From Clostridia bacterium BRH_c25 (GTDB taxonomy: Bacteria; Bacillota_A; Clostridia; Lutisporales; Lutisporaceae), in contig LOES01000188.1 in the NCBI GenBank assembly GCA_001515955.1, forward strand, positions 1 through 28,078: a stretch of DNA of 28,078 nucleotides. Direction: 5' to 3'. Of this stretch, positions 1-7,850 are shown piece by piece; position 1 is the first letter of the stretch; each line of letters begins with the position of its first letter. The notes under the pieces were generated by a model. The model saw nothing but the letters and a program-made list of their open reading frames with translations, ran no database searches and was not told the DNA's origin. The position numbers and the translations under genes were made by a program.

Positions 1-645
1 CCACGGGAAGCTATTATCTGGGGTAAAAATAATTTAAAACCTTATTGTCCACCTGGAAAAAAGACAAAATATACAGATACTAATTATCATCTTTTAGGAT
101 TAATCATTGAAAATATTACAGGTAAGCCATTCCATGAAGTATTGAAGGATTATATTTTTGTTCCTCTTGGAATGGAGAACTCATCTATGCTTCACTATTC
201 TGATCCCATAAAAGAATATTCATATCCAATTGCACATTTTAGTATTGATGGGACAATAGGGAATGATTTAAAAAACTATGCTGGACTTGACTATGCTGGT
301 GGTGGAGTTGTAGCTACTAATGAGGATTTACTTAAATTTATGAAGGCTTTAGTGGCAGGTCAAATAGTCTCAAAAGATACTTTAGAAAAAATGAAGAATG
401 ATTCAAATAAATTATATTTTGGAATAGATTATGGTTATGGTATTTGGCAGTTTAGAACTATTCCAGTTTTGATGCCCCAAAAATATAATTGCTGGGGATG
501 TGTTGGGGCAACAGGGGCATTTATGTTTTACCATCCAGGATTGGATGCTTATTTGATTGGAAATTTTAATGATGTTTCTTATAAAAGTAAAGGTCTTAGG
601 TTTATGTTAGAAGTAATTAAAAAATTATTAAAAGTAGCAAATTAA
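1..645 (+). CDS. Serine beta-lactamase-like hydrolase, C-terminal part
   Basis: The open frame enters from the left edge and ends at TAA 643-645, giving about 214 visible residues. It resembles the C-terminal two thirds of class C beta-lactamase / D-Ala-D-Ala carboxypeptidase-like serine hydrolases (Pfam Beta-lactamase). The visible motif YTDTNYHLLG corresponds to the Y-x-N box. GGGVVATNEDLLKF and the late GATGAFMFYHPG segment correspond to the conserved glycine-rich region and the KTG/HTG-like box. The SxxK nucleophile motif must lie left of base 1 and is not seen, so catalytic competence cannot be judged. The gene is followed after 26 bases by an attC-like site, so it is the first cassette gene in the window. 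Substrate is unknown; many family members are esterases or peptidases, not antibiotic hydrolases. Confidence 0.85.
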   Translation, partial: PREAIIWGKNNLKPYCPPGKKTKYTDTNYHLLGLIIENITGKPFHEVLKDYIFVPLGMENSSMLHYSDPIKEYSYPIAHFSIDGTIGNDLKNYAGLDYAGGGVVATNEDLLKFMKALVAGQIVSKDTLEKMKNDSNKLYFGIDYGYGIWQFRTIPVLMPQKYNCWGCVGATGAFMFYHPGLDAYLIGNFNDVSYKSKGLRFMLEVIKKLLKVAN

Positions 646-671
646 TGAAAATAGTTGGGGTTGTATACTTC

Positions 672-783
672 ACATAACAAAAAGTTTACGGTTCCGCTCC
701 TGCCGTCGCTGCACCCAAATTCATGAATCTAAGATAAGAGCTATCTAAGATTCATGAACTTCGTAAACTCAAATACGTTAGAT
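672..783 (+). repeat. attC-like site 1 (short, 112 bp)
   Basis: The left R''-like box ACATAAC is at 672-678 and the right R' box GTTAGAT at 777-783; the latter matches GTTRRRY exactly. Inside, AGTTTACG (683-690) and CGTAAACT (762-769) are perfectly complementary and act as L''/L'. A near-perfect 17-bp inverted repeat (720-736 with 742-758, loop 737-741) forms the apical hairpin. Sequence is unrelated to the long GC-rich sites further along, but the architecture and length are those of a classical integron attC. Confidence 0.7.
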
Positions 784-851
784 GACACGTAATGCAGATT
801 GATTTATGTAAGAAGTACTATTCTTATATTGGGTGTTGGTAGAATATTGTG
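781..851 (+). repeat. Cassette 5' leader, copy 1 (shared with 10947-11017)
   Basis: About 59 of 71 bases match the stretch 10947-11017, which lies in the same place, directly after an R' box and before a cassette gene. It contains an AT-rich stretch that could hold a promoter, but no well-spaced -35/-10 pair convinces me. Confidence 0.6.
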
Positions 852-896
852 AAGTATACATAAGTTTAAATAATGTATAGAAAATGGAGAGTTGTA

Positions 897-1388
897 ATGG
901 GTAAGGATATTATATTTAAAATAGATGAATATGTTTTTAGTTATAGAGTTGCAGGATTATTAGTGCATAATGGGAGGGTTTTGTTGCAAAGACCAAAAGA
1001 TGATACAGCCTACGCAATTCCAGGTGGTCATGTTGCCCTCGGTGAGACAAATGAAGAAACTTTAGTACGTGAATTTAAAGAAGAAATCAATGCAAACATA
1101 AAAGTGGATAATTTGAAATGGGTAGGAGAAATATTCTTTCCATGGGGAGATAAACCTTGCCATCAAATATGCCTATTTTATAATGTGTTATTAACCGAGG
1201 ACAGTAATATACCACTTTCTGGAACATTTTGGGGAAATGAACAGTTAGAAGACAAATCGTTCAAATTAGAATTTTCCTGGATTGATGTTAAGAATATAGA
1301 AACTATAGAGTTATACCCTGTAGAAGCAAAGAAATATCTTGCAGAAGGATTAAATCAAGTAGAGCATTTTGTTTATAAAGAATATTGA
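897..1388 (+). CDS. Nudix hydrolase
   Basis: Nudix pyrophosphohydrolases cleave nucleoside diphosphates linked to another moiety. The Nudix box is clear at about residues 44-66: GGHVALGETNEETLV followed by REFKEEINA fits Gx5Ex7REUxEExGU, except that the final glycine is asparagine. An aromatic-rich segment follows (EIFFPWGDKPCHQICLFYNV). I chose ATG 897 because GGAGAG lies 8 bases upstream; an in-frame ATG at 873 would add eight residues but has no ribosome binding site. The protein is 163 residues, usual for a stand-alone Nudix domain. It is the sole gene of its cassette, between attC-like sites 1 and 2. The substrate cannot be predicted. Confidence 0.9.
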   Translation: MGKDIIFKIDEYVFSYRVAGLLVHNGRVLLQRPKDDTAYAIPGGHVALGETNEETLVREFKEEINANIKVDNLKWVGEIFFPWGDKPCHQICLFYNVLLTEDSNIPLSGTFWGNEQLEDKSFKLEFSWIDVKNIETIELYPVEAKKYLAEGLNQVEHFVYKEY

Positions 1389-1428
1389 AATGTATTGTAA
1401 AGCTACCATTAGTAATTAATTTGCATTC

Positions 1429-1579
1429 TTTATATAAGGTGCAAACTCCTATGCGGAGTTTGTTAGATATTAAAACCCAAGGGAGACAATATTCACAATA
1501 ATCGACGCATTTCAGGTCCCGGGTACCGGAAACGGTATAAAAAGGTTATTGGGCAAGGCGTTGAGGGGCATTACCCATC
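1429..1579 (+). repeat. Conserved pre-attC block, copy A
   Basis: This segment between the Nudix stop codon and attC-like site 2 recurs, diverged, at 6612-6748 and 11560-11690 and in shortened form at 9481-9546. It carries two hairpins: CAAACTCC (1442-1449) with GGAGTTTG (1455-1462), and TACCG (1524-1528) with CGGTA (1533-1537) around a GAAA loop. It also has the common phrase AGGTCCCGGGTACCGG and ends in GGGGCATTA shortly before the R'' box. Confidence 0.75.
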
Positions 1580-1768
1580 GTCTAACAATGCCCTCACGCT
1601 TCGGCACGGAGGGCAGGAGCAAGTAGCTTGCGTGCCTCGGGTTGCCGGATGCATTTGCTTAGGAGCGGGAGCAGGGCAACCACACCCCTTCACCGGGAGC
1701 TAAGCTCCGCCAAGTGGAAGGGCTCTGAGGTCCGGTTCAGTGGTGCCGTGAGTGCAGAGACGATATAT
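1580..1768 (+). repeat. attC-like site 2 (long type, degenerate R')
   Basis: R'' GTCTAAC is at 1580-1586, L'' GCCCTCAC at 1590-1597 and L' GTGAGTGC at 1748-1755. The R' position (1762-1768) reads GATATAT, not GTTRRRY, so this site may no longer recombine. Internal stems are GGCACG with CGTGCC, GGTTGCC with GGCAACC, and GGAGC-TAA-GCTCC. After it comes a perfect hairpin CCGGCGC (1785-1791), loop GTCCT, GCGCCGG (1797-1803). Bases 1804-1911 hold nothing else I recognise apart from the next gene's ribosome binding site. Confidence 0.8.
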
Positions 1769-1911
1769 GATATTCCCTGCTAAGCCGGCGCGTCCTGCGC
1801 CGGGTGGCGGGAAGGGCGTTGGAGTAAAGCAATTACGCAAATTAATAATAGGGAATTAAGAGAAAGCAATATATAGAAGTTAAGCAACATTCTGAAAAGG
1901 GGGATATAGAA

Positions 1912-3098
1912 ATGTCTCGTGCGGTTACTGCAGATCATGTAATGTTTAATGAATGTATTCCAGTTTTTCGATCAGAAAAAATGGAGGTTAAAACTGAATC
2001 AAATGATAGATATGGTTATTTGTTATTGGATTTTTCTCTAGAGCAATCAATTGATTTTTCTCATTTCAGCATTAAACCTACTATTGAAGTAACTTTACCA
2101 GGAGCATATTCAGCATTTATAGCTCAAGTAGTTTTACCTAATTGGTTCGAAGAGTTTGACAGTAATACACACTTATTTACAATAGCTCTTAGTGCAATTA
2201 TTTCATTTGTATCTGGAAGACCAATAAAAGCACCTCGAGACGGTTATATGAGGTGGAGACAGCTAGATAATTGTGCTTTAAATACTTTAGCAATACAGCA
2301 TCCTGTTCTAACAGCAGGTCCTGGGCTCATGACTCACGTCTGTCCCAAGAAACTTTTGAAAAGATAAAATCTCAATTACAAGAAACAATACAACTTCTTT
2401 TTGATCTTCCATATAATCTTTATGTTGAATTAATGCAGTCAATTCGCATGATTCATTTAGCTCATTTGAACAAAAGAGGAGATTTTGCTTTGGGTTATTA
2501 TTTGTTGATTTCTGCAATTGAGCCTGTTGCAACATCTGCTATTAAAAGAAAAGCTGTTGCACCAAAACATGAATTGCTAGACCAGTGGAAAGAGTTTGCA
2601 AAAACAAATACTGATTTAAAGGACTTGTTTGATGCATACCAACAAGCAGAAAGCAACAACAAATATATAGGAAAACGTTTTGTTGAGTTTGTGATGAAAT
2701 ACTGTCCTCCAAATAATTGGTATGAATTAGAGCATCCTGAAGAGAATTCTATATCATATACATCAGAAATTTCAGGTGATTTGCATGATTGGAGTTGGGT
2801 TACTAAAAAACAATGGTATGAAATTTATCCTTAAGATCTTACGGAAGAAGAAATAAGGGAGTTACTTACTGATTGCTATAATCATAGGTCTAGATTTACT
2901 CATGAAGGTAAAAATCCTCCACATAAAACACCTGACAGTCACAATAGATTTTTCGATAAAGAAACAATAGTGGATTATGATGAAAAAACTGAAGAATTTA
3001 AAGGAATATATGAAATAGTATTGCCTAATTATCAGCTGATTTCCTTTATTGCTAAGAACTCAATTGTAAATTACTTCAAAGAGAAATTAGGAAGATAA
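1912..3098 (+). pseudogene. HEPN-type (Apea-like) protein, broken by frameshift and nonsense codon
   Basis: Three collinear pieces make one protein of about 395 residues. The first frame (start ATG 1912, preceded by AAAGGGGG) reads to about 2322. A one-base loss near 2321-2325 then shifts reading to the frame with AHDSRLSQETFEKIK. That frame meets TAA at 2832-2834 after KKQWYEIYP and continues in frame as DLTEEEIRELLTDCYNHRSR to TAA 3096-3098. The final piece contains RSRFTH, an Rx4H motif typical of HEPN domains (RNase or nucleotidyl-binding folds of toxin and defence systems). The whole resembles Apea-like HEPN proteins, recognised from memory only. It is the only gene of its cassette. Both lesions leave good homology-like continuity, so decay is recent, or the lesions are sequencing errors. 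Confidence 0.6.
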
Positions 3099-3209
3099 GA
3101 GGAAACAAACGGATTATAATAATTACAGATACAGATTTCGATTATAAGCAAGCATTTATGGCTCGGACGTCCTGTCCTCGTCTGGCTTCGCGGGGCAGGG
3201 AACATCACA

Positions 3210-3341
3210 TATCAACGTATCTGAGTAAAGAGCGTGATTACGGGTCATCCTGCTCATATCGATTTATCGGGTACAAGTGCCGCCAAAGGAGAAAGGCTTC
3301 GAGGGTCCGATTCATCGACATCTCAGATACAAACGTTAGCT
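3210..3341 (+). repeat. attC-like site 3 (divergent sequence)
   Basis: R''-like TATCAAC is at 3210-3216. GTATCTGAG (3217-3225) pairs perfectly with CTCAGATAC (3322-3330). R' GTTAGCT at 3335-3341 matches GTTRRRY. The length is 132 bp. Only the phrase GGGTCCGATTCA near the right end recalls the long sites. Just before it, 3165-3177 forms a small GGAC-GTCCT-GTCC hairpin and the phrase GGCTTCGCGGGGC, also seen before site 10. After it, CGCGCCA (3360-3366), loop TCCG, TGGCGCG (3371-3377) is a perfect hairpin. Confidence 0.7.
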
Positions 3342-3466
3342 GAAATAAAACGGAAGGGACGCGCCATCCGTGGCGCGGAATATATGGGATATGCTTTGAA
3401 GCGATTTCACACTTGGACGAAAAGGCGAAGCTGTTTATAAAGTGAAATAAATTTGAAAATTACCAA

Positions 3467-3496
3467 TTGATTTATCCGCAATATTAAGTATATTAT
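3467..3496 (+). promoter_or_regulatory. Possible promoter of the sugar-isomerase cassette
   Basis: TTGATT at 3467-3472 and TATTAT at 3491-3496 are separated by 18 bases, about 75 bases before the gene start. This is a plausible sigma-A promoter inside the cassette leader, but AT-rich sequence gives such matches by chance. Confidence 0.35.
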
Positions 3497-3572
3497 TTAT
3501 AGAATTTTGTTGGGGTAAAGTTTATGAATTATATAAAAGCTATGACGGAAAAAGCAAGAAAGGAAGCAGCTT

Positions 3573-4343
3573 ATGATTACCATTTATGATTGGTTTGGCT
3601 ATGAATTGCCGGTAAAGGAACGTTATCAGTTAATAAAAGAAGCCGGATTTGATGGCGTTTTATTATGGTGGAGTGAATATTTGGATCGTAATGATTACCG
3701 CAACGGACCACAAATTGTGCGAGAAGCGGGGCTTTTTATAGAAAATATCCACACGCCATTCCAAGTTCAAAACAACCTCTGGCTTGACAATTTGGACGGT
3801 GAAGCCTCAACCGATTGCTATTTGCAATGTGTTGCGGATTGCGCCGAATTTGAGATTCCGACAATGGTGGTACACCTGCCCGATGAAGACAATCCATATA
3901 ACGCATTGGGACTGGATAGAATCAAGAGAATCGCTGAAAAAGCTGAACAGCTTGGCGTTAATGTTGCGTTGGAGAATTTATGGAACCTTGCCAATTTATC
4001 GTATGTACTGGAACAAGTAGATTCCCTGCGTATCGGATTCTGTTATGACTGCGCACATCACAACCGCTACTATCCGGGCAATGATTTATTATCCATGTAC
4101 GGTTCCCGGTTGATGGCACTACATCTACATGATAATTACGGAAATGCCACACACCGGTTACCTTTTGACGGCACGATAGATTGGTCTACAACCATGAAAA
4201 AAATTGCGGAAACGGATTATTCAGGCGCGACTGCAATAGAGGTCATGAATTGGGGTTATAAGGATTTATCGGCAGAGGAATTTTTACAAGAATCGTTTGA
4301 GCGAGCAAAAAGGCTGGAAGCATTAAAACTCTATAATCCATGA
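3573..4343 (+). CDS. Sugar phosphate isomerase/epimerase-like TIM barrel (AP endonuclease 2 family)
   Basis: The 256-residue protein has the pattern of Pfam AP_endonuc_2 (xylose-isomerase-like TIM barrel). Candidate metal ligands occur in the expected order: His in MVVHLP, Glu in NVALENLWN, Asp and His in FCYDCAHH, His in ALHLHDN, and Glu in ATAIEVMNW near the C-terminus. Such proteins isomerise or epimerise sugars or inositol derivatives using divalent metal, or act on abasic DNA; the substrate here is unknown. ATG 3573 follows AGGAAG at normal spacing. A 21-codon open frame (3524-3589) overlaps the start and may be a leader or chance. No attC follows directly; an IS91-like remnant lies downstream, so this unit and the lipoprotein now share one cassette interval. 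Confidence 0.8.
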   Translation: MITIYDWFGYELPVKERYQLIKEAGFDGVLLWWSEYLDRNDYRNGPQIVREAGLFIENIHTPFQVQNNLWLDNLDGEASTDCYLQCVADCAEFEIPTMVVHLPDEDNPYNALGLDRIKRIAEKAEQLGVNVALENLWNLANLSYVLEQVDSLRIGFCYDCAHHNRYYPGNDLLSMYGSRLMALHLHDNYGNATHRLPFDGTIDWSTTMKKIAETDYSGATAIEVMNWGYKDLSAEEFLQESFERAKRLEALKLYNP

Positions 4344-4687
4344 AAACAGAAATAATCCGCAACAAACTTTGATATATGCAGGATACCGTAATTAGCAGCA
4401 TCTTCGCCTTATGAATAGAAAATTATCCGAGCACGGGCACACAAAAACGGACGAGAACACGAAAGTTCATCGCCTGTGGTAGGATAATTTCATAGTACGA
4501 AACTGCGGATGGTTTTCGCTGCGCTATGGGGAAAGCAAGTTATCTTATCCTTTTTGAAAATCAGAAAATACATGATTAGCGCTGAAAAAAACAAGACTTA
4601 TCTGTTCAAAAAGCCATTCATACGGTAAAATAGGTACAGCAAACAAAGCTTCCCCGTGAGCGAGCTTTTAAAAAGGTTGTTTGTTTT
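4344..4687. other. Gene-free flank of the IS91-like remnant
   Basis: No coding frame is convincing here. A perfect inverted repeat AAATTATCC (4420-4428) with GGATAATTT (4482-4490) encloses a 53-base loop and may belong to an IS terminus or to a lost cassette 3' end. No R'' or R' box pair was found, so the attC expected after the sugar-isomerase gene is missing. The outer end of the IS cannot be fixed by eye. Confidence 0.4.
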
Positions 4688-5494
4688 TTAAGCGGCAGGA
4701 GGCGAAAGTCCGGTTCGTAGCAGACCGGTATATCCGCAAGACTGGCAGGTTTGAGGATTTCTGCCGAGGATTTTGAAAAGCAGTTTTTCTGTGGTCAGCT
4801 TCTCTTTTGGAAGAAGAGAAGTGCCCGTAAGCTTTTTGCAAAGAGGGAGTTTTGCTTGCTTACCACGACTTGACAAAAACCCATAATGCCGAATTTTCAT
4901 AAAACCATGGGGCAACACGTGCATCAAAAACCGACGGATAAATTCTTCAGCCGAAATGCTCATCTCTTTCCAGCGGTTAGAATCCTTGTAGTCCCGCCAT
5001 TTAAATGTTACCTGTCCATTTTCAAAATTCAGTAACCGGTTGTTGGAAATAGCTACGCGATGGGTGTAACGTCCCAGGTATTCCACTACGCAGGCAGCGG
5101 TTTTAAAAGGCGGCTTGCAGTAGACAACCCATTCCTTGTTGTAGCAGTCGTTCAAAAGAGAATGGTCAATATCTGGCTTTTGCAATTTAAGCAAGGCTAA
5201 AAACTTACCTCTGAATTTACGGGACAGAGCTTTTACCGGCAGGAAGAACTTCTTTTTGGAATCTACCCATTTACCGAGCGTGTTCAAGCCACCAGCAGGA
5301 ACAATGCAGTGGATATGAGGATGGAAGGAAAGATTTTGCCCCCATGTATGCAGTACGGCAGTCAAGCCAATTGTTGCGCCGAGATATTTATGGTCGGAGG
5401 CAAGCTCGCGGATGGTTTCGGCAACACAGCGAAACATGAGATTGTACATGTCTTTCTGGTTGCTGTAAATGACGGCATTCAGTTCCCCGATCAC
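4688..5494 (-). pseudogene. IS91-family HUH transposase, N-terminally truncated
   Basis: IS91-type transposases nick single-stranded DNA with HUH and tyrosine motifs and move by rolling-circle-like transfer. The 268-residue remnant keeps the HUH motif HPHIH at residues 58-62 (preceded by LHTWGQNLSF) and the tyrosine motif YLGRYTHR with Tyr139 and Tyr143. A CQSCG motif remains near the C-terminus. Family members carry a cysteine-rich zinc-binding N-terminal domain and a VFTLP segment before ELN; both are absent, and the frame begins right at the deletion junction with IGELNAVIY. No ribosome binding site precedes the residual ATG. Likely inactive, although the catalytic core remains. Confidence 0.85.
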
Positions 5495-5855
5495 GTAAGT
5501 TGTCGATCACAGAGAAGAACATAACGATTTCGGCTTTGGACATGATGACAGGCAATTCCCTGTGAATACGCCGGCACGGAATCATTTGATAGTTTAAATT
5601 TTTCTCCAGTACAGCTCCAAATACGAATCGGAAAGCACTATTGTAGATGTTGACGGTACCGGAGCTTCTACCGATTTCCAAAAGGTGAAGTAGAAATTCC
5701 CGAATTTCCGGCTCCGCCATTTCGCACAAGAGGCGATTGTCATAGTAGTCCAACAGTACACGGATGCTTTTGAGATATTCTGCTTCCGTATCGGCGGATA
5801 GTCCTCGCAGTCGAACCTCTTCTTTGACTTTTTGGATGACTTCGTCGTTGGTCAT
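5494..5855 (-). pseudogene. Tyrosine recombinase, N-terminal SAM-like domain only
   Basis: The first 120 or so residues match the core-binding (SAM-like) N-terminal domain of phage-integrase-type recombinases: LSADTEAEYLKSIRVLLDYY, then FRFVFGAVLEKNLNYQMIP and VMFFSVIDNLRD. The catalytic domain with R...HxxR...Y is absent, because the frame jumps into transposase DNA around 5494-5505. The out-of-frame tail continues to 5388 without meaning. The start ATG (complement of 5853-5855) has a good AAAGGAG. This belongs to the IS91-like element; it is not an integron integrase, since the diagnostic parts are missing and the context is the IS. Confidence 0.8.
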
Positions 5856-6021
5856 GGTGATTCTCCTTTAAAATGTGATTTGCCTTATGGCATAACTCAA
5901 TTTTAAAGGATTTCAAAAAGAAAAACTGCCCTGTTTGAGCAGTTTAAATAAAGCACTTAGGCTGCCGAATAGGGCCACTGCGTAGCAGTTTAGTGCTATT
6001 TATATTTTGTGGGGTTAAATT

Positions 6022-6609
6022 ATGAAAAGAGTGCTACTAATAATTATTGCTGTTGCTATCCTCTGTGTAGGATGTGGTAAAAAGGAAAGCCAATCAAATA
6101 TAGAGAATGTAATACAAGATACAACCCCTAAAAACGAAACTAAAACTTCTCTTTCTCCCACTGGTAAATATCTTGCTGAAGCATACGGCACAATTACTAC
6201 TATTACAGCAGGGGGACTTTATCCCTATGAGGGTATTCGTGTGTTGGACGCAGATAATGATGAAGTTCTTTGGAAAATGGAACCTGGATATTATACCGTA
6301 GATTTTACGTGGTCGCCTGATGGTCGCTATGTAGGAATTTACTATGAAGTACGAGTTTATGGAGAAAGCATTGTTTTTGATACAAAGGATAAAAAATTAA
6401 TATCATTGCCCAAACTAGTTGATATTGCTCCTCACTACAGCGAAAGTGTGAAGCCGCAAGAAAATCGACCTGACCCATATTTCAGTATAGCTGGATGGAA
6501 GAATGTAGAAACGGTAATTGTAGATTTTCGTTGGAGTAAGGAAGATGGCGAATATTTCAATGGTCAATATACTTTTAATATGAAAACACATACTGTGTCT
6601 TATAAATAG
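6022..6609 (+). CDS. Lipoprotein with beta-propeller-like repeat segment
   Basis: A type II signal peptide is clear: MKRVLLIIIAVAILCVGC, with Cys18 as the lipidation site and KKES following. The protein should be anchored on the outer face of the membrane. The mature part (177 residues) includes SPTGKYLAEAYG and FTWSPDGRYVGIYYE, the WSPDG-type phrase of TolB/WD40-like propeller blades, but only two blades fit, so a full propeller is unlikely. GGGG lies before ATG 6022. Function is unknown. It is the last gene of the interval between attC-like sites 3 and 4, directly after the IS91-like remnant. Confidence 0.8.
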   Translation: MKRVLLIIIAVAILCVGCGKKESQSNIENVIQDTTPKNETKTSLSPTGKYLAEAYGTITTITAGGLYPYEGIRVLDADNDEVLWKMEPGYYTVDFTWSPDGRYVGIYYEVRVYGESIVFDTKDKKLISLPKLVDIAPHYSESVKPQENRPDPYFSIAGWKNVETVIVDFRWSKEDGEYFNGQYTFNMKTHTVSYK

Positions 6610-6611
6610 TA

Positions 6612-6748
6612 GTGCAAATTCCTACGCGGAGTTTATGAGATATTTAAACTCGAGAGAGACAATATTTACATAATCGACACATGACAGGTCCCGGCTACCG
6701 GAAGCGATATAAAGATTATTGAGTAAAGCGTTGCGGGGCATTATCCAT
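6612..6748 (+). repeat. Conserved pre-attC block, copy B
   Basis: Diverged copy of the block at 1429-1579, with the same order of phrases: GCAAATTCC..GGAGTTT, GAGAGACAATATT, AGGTCCCGG, TACCGG and GGGGCATTA. The TACCG hairpin is weaker here (GAAG loop). Confidence 0.75.
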
Positions 6749-6749
6749 C

Positions 6750-6934
6750 AGCTAACAAAGCGCTCACACTGCGGCACGGCGGGCAGATGCAAGGAGCATG
6801 CGTGCCTTGGGTTGCAGAAGCCATTGCTCTGGAGAAGGAGCAGCAACCACACCCCTTCACCGGGTGCGAGCACCATTAGGGAGTAGTGCTCTTGGGTCCG
6901 GTTCAGGGACGTCGTGAGTGCGGAGACGTTAGCT
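6750..6934 (+). repeat. attC-like site 4 (long type, intact)
   Basis: R'' AGCTAAC (6750-6756) is fully complementary to R' GTTAGCT (6928-6934); with one flanking base each side the match is 8 bp. L'' GCGCTCAC (6760-6767) pairs with L' GTGAGTGC (6914-6921) with one G-T pair. Internal stems: GGCACG/CGTGCC, GGTTGC/GCAACC and GGTG-CGAG-CACC. Right after it, CGCGACA (6953-6959), TCG, TGTCGCG (6963-6969) is a perfect hairpin. The R'' also matches the R' of site 3, the start of its own cassette interval. Confidence 0.85.
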
Positions 6935-7052
6935 GACAGACCGAGCAATTGGCGCGACATCGTGTCGCGTATTTTGGGGAAAGGCTTTATAAGTATATTG
7001 TTGTGAATGGTTAGGCGTCAAAATAAACAATTAGGAACTATGGGGGATTCAA

Positions 7053-7571
7053 ATGAGTGCGTTCGTAACAGTTATACCGATAATTTTTATAAGATATGCT
7101 TTATTAAACATACTCAACAAAGAAGCTCTCACACGTGCAGCATTCTTTGCGCCGTTAGTAGGGAGGGAAAGAATAGCATATTGGTTATATCAAGTCACAA
7201 CACTGTTCATTTTGGTGGATTTGATATTACTAAAAATCAGAATTGATTCAGATTGGTTTTACATAGGTGTAGTAATATACGGTTTTGGGCTTGTTTTATA
7301 TGCTATATCGATGGCAGATTACGCGAGACCTAAAACAAATGGAATAAATGTAAATGGCTTATATCGAATATCCCGTAATCCTATGTACATTGCATATTTC
7401 ATTTGTTTGTTTGGATGTGTACTTATATCAAACTCATGGACGTTATTTACATTACTGATAATTTTTCAAATATCTTCTCATTGGATTATCCTATCGGAAG
7501 AGAGATGGTGTATCAAAAAATTTGGAGAAGAATATATGAGATATATGAATAAGGTTAGACGTTATATTTAA
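7053..7571 (+). CDS. Isoprenylcysteine carboxyl methyltransferase-like membrane protein
   Basis: The 172-residue protein is hydrophobic with about four to five membrane segments. It ends with the ICMT/PEMT-type signature: GLYRISRNPMYIAYF at about residues 112-126, then SHWIILSEERWCIKKFGEEY and YMNKVRRYI. In this superfamily the region binds S-adenosylmethionine and methylates small lipids, isoprenoid thiols or phospholipids at the membrane. The bacterial role is mostly undefined, so the substrate is unknown. ATG 7053 follows a strong GGGGGA. Sole gene of its cassette between sites 4 and 5. Confidence 0.85.
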   Translation: MSAFVTVIPIIFIRYALLNILNKEALTRAAFFAPLVGRERIAYWLYQVTTLFILVDLILLKIRIDSDWFYIGVVIYGFGLVLYAISMADYARPKTNGINVNGLYRISRNPMYIAYFICLFGCVLISNSWTLFTLLIIFQISSHWIILSEERWCIKKFGEEYMRYMNKVRRYI

Positions 7572-7575
7572 GGCC

Positions 7576-7591
7576 GCGGCATCCTTGCCGC
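7576..7591 (+). other. TCCT-loop hairpin after the membrane methyltransferase gene
   Basis: GCGGCA (7576-7581), loop TCCT, TGCCGC (7586-7591): a perfect 6-bp stem five bases past the stop. It is not followed by a T run, so it is not a typical terminator. Its loop resembles those of hairpins elsewhere in the array. Confidence 0.55.
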
Positions 7592-7611
7592 TCTTGGCTT
7601 CGAAGGCCATC

Positions 7612-7778
7612 CGATAACACAGCACTCACGTGGGTATAGCCTATAGAGTGCGATAAGTGAAACAAAAGGCTTTCTTATAAATCTTCAATTTACATCCCTT
7701 CACCGGGAGCTGAGCTCCGCCAGGGGGAAGGGCTCAGGAGTTCGGTTCAGTGGTGTCGTGAGTGCGAAACCGTTAGGC
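7612..7778 (+). repeat. attC-like site 5
   Basis: R'' CGATAAC (7612-7618), L'' GCACTCAC (7622-7629) fully complementary to L' GTGAGTGC (7758-7765), R' GTTAGGC (7772-7778). The left apical part differs from the other long sites (no GGCACG stem), while the right part keeps GGAGC-TGA-GCTCC and CGGTTCAGTGG. The length is 167 bp. Confidence 0.8.
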
Positions 7779-7850
7779 GCAATTTAGCCAGATATTCTGG
7801 ATGTCCTTGTCTGGTTTGACAAGATATATAAGTAATGAGGGGGAATACAT

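Larger units (their letters stand above)
4420..5945 (-). mobile_element. IS91-like element remnant with internal deletion
   Basis: On the minus strand this unit runs from a terminal hairpin region (5921-5945, AAACTGC with GCAGTTT), through the N-terminal part of a tyrosine recombinase, directly into the HUH/Y transposase and past its stop at 4688. Members of the IS91 group with a tyrosine-recombinase gene before the transposase gene are known. Here the middle is lost: the recombinase catalytic half and the transposase N-terminal zinc-finger part are missing. Outer limits given are approximate. It interrupts the otherwise + strand cassette array. Confidence 0.6.

Noticed and set aside
1462..1468. 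GTTAGAT inside the pre-attC block as a further R' box
   Set aside because: It matches GTTRRRY but has no R''/L'' partner to the left, and the copies at 6612 and 11560 do not keep it.
3158..3440. Two small + strand frames over site 3
   Set aside because: They run through the attC-like stem, have no ribosome binding site, and read as low-complexity Arg/Ser-rich peptides.
5309..5524. Small + strand gene opposite the IS91-like transposase
   Set aside because: It is the antisense shadow of the transposase frame and crosses the deletion junction.
5388..5855. Integron integrase
   Set aside because: Only a SAM-like N-terminal domain is present, fused to IS91-type transposase DNA. No catalytic domain or integron-specific insertion is seen, and the context is an IS.
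6748..6960. Open frames inside the GC-rich repeats (also at 8577-8786, 11639-11992, 13935-14153)
   Set aside because: They arise because the same repeat is open in the same frames in several copies. None has a ribosome binding site or recognisable product, and pairing constraints explain the sequence better.
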